From: Vandiemenella viatica
Lineage: Eukaryota > Arthropoda > Insecta > Orthoptera > Morabidae
Length of the DNA stretch: 64,000 nt
Assembly (NCBI GenBank): GCA_031002005.1
Contig: CM061920.1
Location: 114,938,095-115,002,094, forward strand
Direction of reading: 5' to 3'
Positions 58,178-64,000 of this stretch are shown piece after piece. Position 1 is the stretch's first letter, and every line of letters starts with the position of its first letter. A program made the position numbers and the translations under genes. Below the pieces are notes generated by a model. It was given only the letters and a program-made list of their open reading frames with translations, was not told the origin of the DNA and ran no database searches.

Positions 58178-58640
58178 CACCCTTAATGGGAAAAAGTATA
58201 AATGGTTCTACAACACAATTTTGTGTCATGAGCTATTTATTTCCCTTTATACCTTATTAGTAAATGAGGTATCTTTTTAAATATTAAATTTTCCGCTTTG
58301 GTCACATCATATTTTAAGAAGATACTGTCTCCAAATTCAACCCTTAAGGGGCAAAAATATCATTATTTCTAGATATTATTTTAAAGAACAAGGTGGCTGC
58401 TTTGGTCACACCATATTTTATAAAAGAATTTTTTTGGAATTCGGTCCTTAAAGGGCAAAAGTATCAATATTATTTCTACAGCGTGTTTTTTTTTTTAAAT
58501 TTTTATTACAAGCCATTTATCTTCTTCGATACCTAGCCGAAATCGAGAAATATCATATCGTTTTAAAGATTAAGGTCTCCAGTTGGGTAAAATCATAAAT
58601 TAAGAAAGAATTTTTCGGAATTTGGTGCTTAAAGTGGTAG
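56900..58640. repeat. Minisatellite array, about 165-bp unit, 10-11 copies
   Basis: The landmark CCTTAAAGGGCAAAA recurs at about 57017, 57187, 57338, 57500, 57663, 57827, 57994, 58180, 58340, 58446 and 58627. Spacings are 151-186 bp, except one short 106-bp unit. Each unit also holds GAGCCATTTATCTCCCT and CATTTTAAAGATTAAGGTCTCC. CCTTAAAGG is a palindrome. Units differ by 10-25%, and one contains a T run (58147-58171). There is no open frame of note. Confidence 0.9.
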
Positions 58641-59034
58641 CGGGTATGAGAAAGTTCAGAGCCAAGTCACTAGATTGCAGCAGTAGATATCACAGAGATG
58701 TCAATCTTTTTTTTTATTCAATAAGTAACTTTTGGGTTTTTTTTTTCTGTTATGGAAACACTTTCGTTTTGCTATACAATCCAATGTAATCATTTTATTC
58801 GCACAGCAACAAATATCAGAGAGATTTTGATATGTTGTGCGCATTTTGTACAGGTTGGTTGTATTCTGTTAAGGTCAGTGACAGTTTGTCGTAAATACAG
58901 AGTGTTTTAAATTTTCCTAACTGTTTTGTAGTACTGTATATTGTAAGTATTTTGTTGCGTACCTATTACACTAAAGAAAATAAATATTTGCCACAAAAGT
59001 ACATTTCTACTTTTATTATATTACAAGCATTTAC

Positions 59035-59430
59035 TATTCATCACACTTTATTCACGAAATTTTCGCACTGGTCGTCTAGTATTACTTAATCTTCAAACTC
59101 GTGAAAAAGTCACGTGCAGGTATCCATACGAAAACATAAGTTCTGGGAAATACAATCCAATGCTTTGAAGTTTCTGACCTGTGCTTTATTAATGGTTATA
59201 GTGAATGTTACTTTTATTACGAATTGCTTTCTCATCATTGGGAAAGACACGGTTGGATCAGAAGGTGTGAGGTTAATATGAGGTATGGACATAGTTTTAT
59301 CACAGTGAACAAATTCAGCACTGATGATGTATTCATGTGAGTGAATTACTCATAATCTTGCACCATTAATTAATCTCCAATTAGCATTAAGATTTCTATT
59401 TAACATAATCATAGCATTTTTATTTAAAAC
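59035..59430 (-). pseudogene. Helitron PIF1-type helicase, C-terminal fragment
   Basis: The minus strand encodes NGARL, then MSIPHINLTPSDPTVSFPMM and RKQFVIKVTFTITINKAQ. This is the C-terminal helicase region of Helitron Rep-Hel proteins, which normally read ..P.SD...PF...R.QFP.....A.TINK.QGQT. The following YLPEPVF..GQLYVALSR region is only partly recognisable (DCISQNLCFRMDTCT), ending in a stop. The Rep domain and Walker motifs are absent. Inactive. Confidence 0.75.
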
Positions 59431-59948
59431 AATTTACTCGGTGGTAACAGACCGATCTCTGAAATGAAATGTTATATGTAGCCAACATTTTGCTATTCAA
59501 GTTTGCAACACGATTTCACAAAAAAAAGAGCAGTTCTTTATTTAGAATCTCGGAAATGGCTCTAACCTCATCTCGTAGATGTTTCAGGTACCAGTAAGCA
59601 TACTAATGTTAGTTAAGTTTCTCTTTGGTTAGAGCAAGAAACTGCACTTCAAAATGTCTAGGAAAACTTCAAGAAAAACATTTAACTTCACACAAAATCT
59701 TGCATTATTGAACATAATGCCAAAGATACTGATTGAGGATCTACCACACTGATAACTTACATTATTTCTTAATGCTTTGGCGATAATGTTAGCATGGTAG
59801 AAAGTAGTGTAACAGTCCTGAAACCTAGGCTTTAAATGGAATTGTATTTAATGAATCATTTGTAGCAAGCTAGAGTTTGATTGAATATGATCTTGTATGT
59901 ATTATCTTGGTTCTCCGGGTGGAGCCGCGTGATTTATTAAAACCTAAT

Positions 59949-59980
59949 GTTTCTGCCATCTTACTATGGCTTTCAATCAG
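59949..59980 (-). ncRNA. Hammerhead-like motif at the PLE left arm
   Basis: Minus strand: CTGATTGA (59980-59973), 5-bp stem GCCAT/ATGGC, then a perfect GAAAC (59953-59949). One inserted base in the first box makes activity doubtful. The right arm keeps only the first half (CTGATTA at 60973-60979) and ends there. Confidence 0.5.
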
Positions 59981-60001
59981 AGGACTGCTTGTGAGTTGCC
60001 G

Positions 60002-60773
60002 CTATCGCCTTATATAGTAGCAGGAAGTAAGCACTAAACTGCCGCGGGTGACTACACCACGCCCATTGTAGGCGGTAGGATGGGGCCGTTCGTTTTGGGT
60101 TTTCCTGAGCAGGTATGGCCAAATATGGTCAATTTGCAAACGATTGTCGGCATTAATGTGGTTTGGCCATTTTTGTATTTCTAACGCTTCTCTTATATGC
60201 CTAGGCCACAATTTGCATTCAATGGCTATAATGTTGCTCTTATCGAATAAAATCGAATGGCCACTATCGGCTGAATGTAGAACTACAGCGGACTTGCTTG
60301 CACATTATTTTTAAAATGCCTAATGTGTGCATTGGGCCTTTCCTTAACAGTGCGCCCTGTTTCCCAATGTATACCTTACCGCAGCTACAAGGAATTTCAT
60401 ATACTCCTGGTGTTTATAAATGTTCTCTCTTGTCTTTAACGCTGGTCAGGATGCTGGATAATTTCCGAGGGGCCATGTATACAGGACAGATATTCTTCTT
60501 TTTAAGCAGTCGACCAATCCTATCCGTAACTCCTTGGATGTATGGCAGGACGACCACTGCCTTGTCAGGTGGTTTGTTGTCCTCTGCCGATGATGTTGCA
60601 GTGCGAGACAGAGTGGAGCGATCAAGGAATGCCAAGGCTTTATTACATGCAGCTACGCTATAGCCATCGGCTAGAAATGTCTCCTTTAAATTTCTCTTTT
60701 CAGCGGCCATACTCGCTTTGGCACCTACCACAGATGTGCAGAGCGTTAATCTTTTTAATGTTAAGAGAAGCAT
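60002..60773 (-). pseudogene. Penelope C-terminus with GIY-YIG endonuclease
   Basis: Minus strand: YIQGVTDRIGRLLKKKNICP and KLSSILTSVKDKREHL (connector after the RT), then TPGVYEIPCSCGKVYIGKQG, an intact GVY..YIG endonuclease core, and finally SAVVLHSADSGHSILFDKSN with LWPRHIREALEIQKW, the conserved His and Glu-containing region of PLE GIY-YIG domains. A stop after KREHL and frame changes near 60360 and 60300 disrupt it. The reverse transcriptase itself is missing. Confidence 0.8.
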
Positions 60774-61553
60774 TTAGAAATACTAAAACGGCCAAACATT
60801 AATGCTGACAATGGTTTGCAACTTGACCATATTTGGTCATACCTGCTCAGGAAACCCAAGACGAACGGCCCCATCCTACTGCCTACACTGGGCACGGTGA
60901 CGTCAACGTGGCAGTTTAGCGTTTACTTCCTGCTACTACATAAGGTGATAGCGGCAACTCACTAGCAGTCCTCTGATTAAAGCCACAGGACTTTGTTTCA
61001 TGAAAAGAAATGATTTAAATACCATTTAATAAGTTTAAGGACAGAACAATGCAAGAGAAATTGATTAAATGTTTATATCCCAAGTATTAAGGTGAGCTAA
61101 GATGTTTAAAGGACATTTTATGACATTTTAAAATGATTTATGTGGATAATTTTGTGTTTAAATATCTTTAATATTCATTTCTGAGCATTTTGTAATGATT
61201 TTAAATGATTATGTATTGATTTAAATTGTTTTAATATGTTTTTAATTGTTTAAGTATTGTTAAAGTTCGAGAAATATCTGTCGGAAGCCTACGTAATGTT
61301 CTAGAACTTTCGATGAAACTTATATAAAGCGAGCGGCAGAGACTTGGAGAAAATTGACGCAGTTTATTGACAGAGTTTTGAGTGAGAGTGCATGGAAGTA
61401 TTGTCTTTGAAAGAAGTGTTGAATGTAATCGCTGGAGCTTGTGCATCTTTGAAGCTGTGTATATCTTCGAGAAATAAAAACAGTTAAAATTTTAAACTGT
61501 ATCATGGACTAATTACTTCATATATAATTAAAGTACAAGACACCTCATAGTAG

Positions 61554-62500
61554 CTAGGTTAAATTTTTTCTTGCTCGATTGAGTTTTATACATACGATTT
61601 CACTAGCTGGGAGGTACTTACTGACAGCTATAAATACACCACCTCCACGTGAATGTACTAATATATACTTATGAAAAATGTTCATACCATTCTCAAAAAT
61701 TTCTGTGGAACTTATACTCAGTTTTAACCAACTTTCTGTACCAATTATGATAGCCAATTCTGTGCTAAGAATAATGCTTTTATGTTTAGGTTGTTTATTA
61801 CAAACCCTTCTACAGTTAACCAGGAGAACTGTAGTGTCTGATTCAGCCACTCAATACAGTCAACTCAGTCTATGATGCTTCAAAAAGATAGCCCTGCTGA
61901 TATCTTGCGGCCACTGGCTACAGAGTTCACTATTTCAGCTAGCTGCCAGAGCGAAGAGAGAATAACCTTTGACCCAAGGAACCAAGTACCACTGGTGCCA
62001 ACATGCGCCACATTCTGCAGTTGGCTACACACTGTCTATTCAGTTGCATTCAGGATGGAGTGCGCTACATCTCTGATCAGGTCACCTGGAATACACACTG
62101 AATGGATACTGGATTTCTTCCCTCAACAATTCACAATTTCCCTAATAGGCATAATAAACTGCCTAGTACAGGTATTATAGCCATGGACTACCAGAAAATC
62201 CTTCTGCAACTGATCTCAACTAGCAGAGAGGACAGGGTGGGGAAGGGGGTTCGCAAACTCACAGGATGACGAATGTGGAACGAAAATACGTCATACCGGA
62301 TGGGCAGTGGAAAGAAATCATCTTCGTGGCTTTTAAGACTGTTGGACTGCCCATGCATGCAGCTTTGATGTCTAGAAACCATATGCCAGTCGCTGGCAAG
62401 TGACCACAAGTGATCCATCATCTCAGCCTGGGTTGCAGGCACAATAATTGTAATGTTGTCGTCATGTCTTAAAGACGTGTCAGATTTTAGCTAGGACCCC
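61554..62500 (-). pseudogene. LINE 5' part: ORF1 remnant and AP endonuclease N-terminus
   Basis: The minus strand at 61850-61554 encodes VLLVNCRRVCNKQPKHKSII, then IIGTESWLKLSI and SRGGGVFIAVSKYLPASEIV. This is the start of the AP endonuclease of CR1/L2-like LINEs, with the conserved Asn and the catalytic Glu of the TESW motif. Upstream (62500-62190) a frame with VPATQAEMMDHLWSLASDW resembles the ORF1 tail of such elements but is poorly preserved. The LINE stops exactly where the L3 copy B LTR ends (about 61548), so the LTR probably inserted into it. I do not find the continuation beyond 59808. Confidence 0.7.
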
Positions 62501-63095
62501 AAACTTACAATTTGTGAAAACCTATTCAAAATCTGTATTTTATGCATGATGCCAGAGCAATCAGATATTCCAGATATAAATTTATGAACATGGTATGTAT
62601 TAATGCATGAATAGTACATGTTTCTAATTCCAAGCACAACATTAGCAGATAAGTTAAAATTCAGCCTGGACCAAAGTGAAAACCGACATTCCGTATCACT
62701 GCATCAAATCCACCCCATTCTAGGAAATGTGTGGGCAAATCAATGTTTAGTTTAATTCCAGAAATGGTTGTTGCCAAATGAATTAATCTTTGTACAGAAG
62801 ATTCTTTTTAGATGATTAAAAATTGTGATAAATTAAGTCCAAACCACTCCCTTCTGCAGATGGTGTGCTTCATCCCAGTTTGCTACAATTCTGGAAACAT
62901 GTGGTGTGAATCTGATAAAATGTACAAATTTTCTCATTGGAAGACAAAAAATATTGTAGGAATAAGCTAACTCCAACATAAAATTGATGTTTGGTTTAAT
63001 TTTGGAAATAGCCAATGTCAATTTATTGAAGGTTGGTAAACATCTTTCTCAATGGATGACTAAAAATAGTGTACACAACTAGATCGGAGAATGCC
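62501..63095. other. Non-coding stretch with an imperfect tandem duplication
   Basis: ATGTTTAGTTTAATTCCAGA (about 62742) and ATGTTTGGTTTAATTTTGGA (about 62990) head two related units of about 110 bp, roughly 250 bp apart. No gene is seen. Confidence 0.5.
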
Positions 63096-64000
63096 AGGTA
63101 TTCTAGCTAGACCACAATACCTCTATGGGGAGGATATGCACAAACGAGTAAGACATCTAGAAAAGTTGCGGAAGAAGAAAGCCAGACTGTTGTGTTCCTT
63201 GACCTTATTGAGATGTCGGGATTCCAATATTTTACCTCGTTTTTGTCTGGTTGGCCATTGCATTGCAAGCACTAAAGCTGACCGTATTTTGCATCGCGCC
63301 AGTATTGCGCTCCTTTGAGAATGCATTCGTCACACGCGCTTTGAGCTTGACCGTAACGCACGAGAATTATTTCACTGCCATCTGGAACTTGCAGCCAAAC
63401 TGTCTCCGACCTCCTGGGAATGGGTGGATGCCACTACTTCTGCACAAGGTAGCATGGAGTTTGACAGAACATCGGCCAGACAGATTTCCAAATTCAATCG
63501 TCTGTCACAAACGTGCGGTAGTAAACCTTACTGGAACACAGCTGGACGAAGCAACTGAGAAGGTTCTATCCAAAGGGTTAAACTTTGCCCCAGCTCCTGA
63601 AAAGGTTCCTGTAAAAGATATCGTCTGTGCAATTGAAATAGCTGCTCGAAAGCTTCCTGGGGATGCGGCTGAAGAAATCCGAAGGGAAACGTGCAGAGTT
63701 CTGGAGAAAGCCAAACCACCTAGGCCCAACATCACAAAATCGGAACACTTCGCTCTCCGTGCGTTACGTCAGAATGAAGAAGTTGTAGTGTTACCTGCGG
63801 ACAAAGGGAATGCCACTGTCCTGCTTACTTCTGATATGTATGAATCTAAAATACAAAAAATGCTTGACACCGCTTAATGGTGACCCTACTTCCAGAGTTG
63901 AAAGGAAAGTGTCAGCTCTTGTTAAAAAGGCCGCATTTACGCCTGATGTCGTCAAGTACATTCGACCTCGTGCAGCCAGACCTCCTAGGCTTTACGGCCT
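63096..64000 (+). pseudogene. Penelope reverse transcriptase, N-terminal part, runs off the window
   Basis: Plus strand: RDSNILPRFCLVGHCIASTK and an RFELDRNARELFHCHLEL segment (N-terminal PLE region), then LDEATEKVLSKGLNFAPAPE, IAARKLPGDAAEEIRRETC, AKPPRPNITKSEHFALRALR and VVVLPADKGNATVLL, the characteristic block before the PLE RT core. After a frame change at about 63875 it continues to ARPPRLYGL at the window end. Lesions: TGA at 63316, frameshift near 63520, and the 63875 break. The RT palm would lie beyond 64000, so its state is unknown. Confidence 0.85.

Larger units (their letters stand above)
55312..59500 (-). mobile_element. Minus-strand Helitron remnant with a helicase fragment
   Basis: Read on the minus strand it ends ...GGGTCAGCTAG followed by T, a CTRR-type Helitron 3' end (55312-55315). 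A PIF1-type helicase fragment lies upstream at 59035-59430. Between them are two SINEs and a minisatellite array, so the element has been filled by later insertions and expansion. The 5' limit is uncertain and is set where Helitron 5'-like plus-strand sequence resumes near 59520. Confidence 0.5.
59930..60988 (-). mobile_element. Truncated PLE with inverted arms, inserted in an LTR
   Basis: Arms 59965-60198 and 60765-60987 are inverted copies sharing CAGAGGACTGCTNGTGAGTTG and GGATGGGGCCGTTCGT. Between them lies the C-terminal part of a Penelope protein. The coding frame continues into the left arm. 5' truncation with an inverted partial arm is typical of PLE copies. Confidence 0.75.
59808..61548 (+). 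repeat. Solo LTR-like repeat (family L3, copy B), split by a PLE
   Basis: Starts TGTAACAGTCCTGA, with TATA box (TATATAAAG, 61321-61329) and AATAAA at 61473-61478. Ends around CACCTCAT. AGTAG stands on both sides (59803-59807 and 61549-61553), a possible 5-bp target duplication. Continuity with copy A at 52168 requires removing about 59930-60988. Confidence 0.6.

Noticed and set aside
56900..58640. CRISPR-like or other regularly spaced array
   Set aside because: The units are whole 165-bp repeats that diverge along their entire length. There are no unique spacers, and the host is a eukaryote.
63251..63500. Alternative N-terminus of the Penelope frame starting at 63251
   Set aside because: The residues that match PLE proteins in this interval lie in another frame; this stretch is an out-of-frame extension.

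Overview
This window is AT-rich, intron-bearing eukaryotic DNA made almost entirely of transposable elements. The organism is most probably an insect with a large, repeat-rich genome. The only host coding sequence I recognise with confidence is one 292-bp exon of the mitochondrial inner-membrane protein MIC60/mitofilin (14131-14422, minus strand), with consensus splice sites on both sides. Most of the window may therefore lie in or next to large introns of that gene. A tRNA-derived SINE family, here in seven copies, resembles SINEs I associate with polyneopteran insects (locusts, stick insects, cockroaches). That placement is inference only.

Layout. 1-14 kb: two 99% identical 1.35-kb direct repeats with LTR-like TATA and poly(A) signals (2433-3779, 12192-13539) bracket 8.4 kb with no gag or pol. 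Inside them lie a near-perfect 530-bp palindrome and a 4.3-kb Merlin DNA transposon with a decayed ISXO2-type transposase and iteron-rich ends. 14-23 kb: the MIC60 exon, LINE scraps, and a dead full-length mariner (21939-23250). 23-31 kb: a 5'-truncated LINE, then a second pair of LTR-like repeats around a non-coding interior; one of the pair carries a fold-back insertion with a 16-bp target duplication. 31-41 kb: mostly non-coding DNA with Helitron, SINE and LINE fragments. 41.5-46.9 kb: a nearly complete but broken R1-clade LINE. 47.5-50.5 kb: an almost intact 3.0-kb DNA transposon with 33-bp terminal inverted repeats, a 4-bp target duplication and a two-exon gene for a GGQNK-type (DUF7869-like) putative DDE transposase. 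It is interrupted by one frameshift and is the most interesting element here. 50.5-61.5 kb: nested Helitrons, a 165-bp minisatellite array, two Penelope-like elements (PLEs) with inverted terminal arms and hammerhead-ribozyme-like motifs, and two solo LTR-like repeats. 61.5-64 kb: a LINE endonuclease fragment and the 5' half of another Penelope reverse transcriptase that runs off the window.

How the parts relate. No host pathway can be reconstructed. The main story is successive nesting: for example LTR into PLE, PLE into LTR, and a MITE into the intron of the 47.5-50.5 kb transposase gene. Nearly every transposase or reverse transcriptase is broken; the 47.5-50.5 kb element comes closest to intact.
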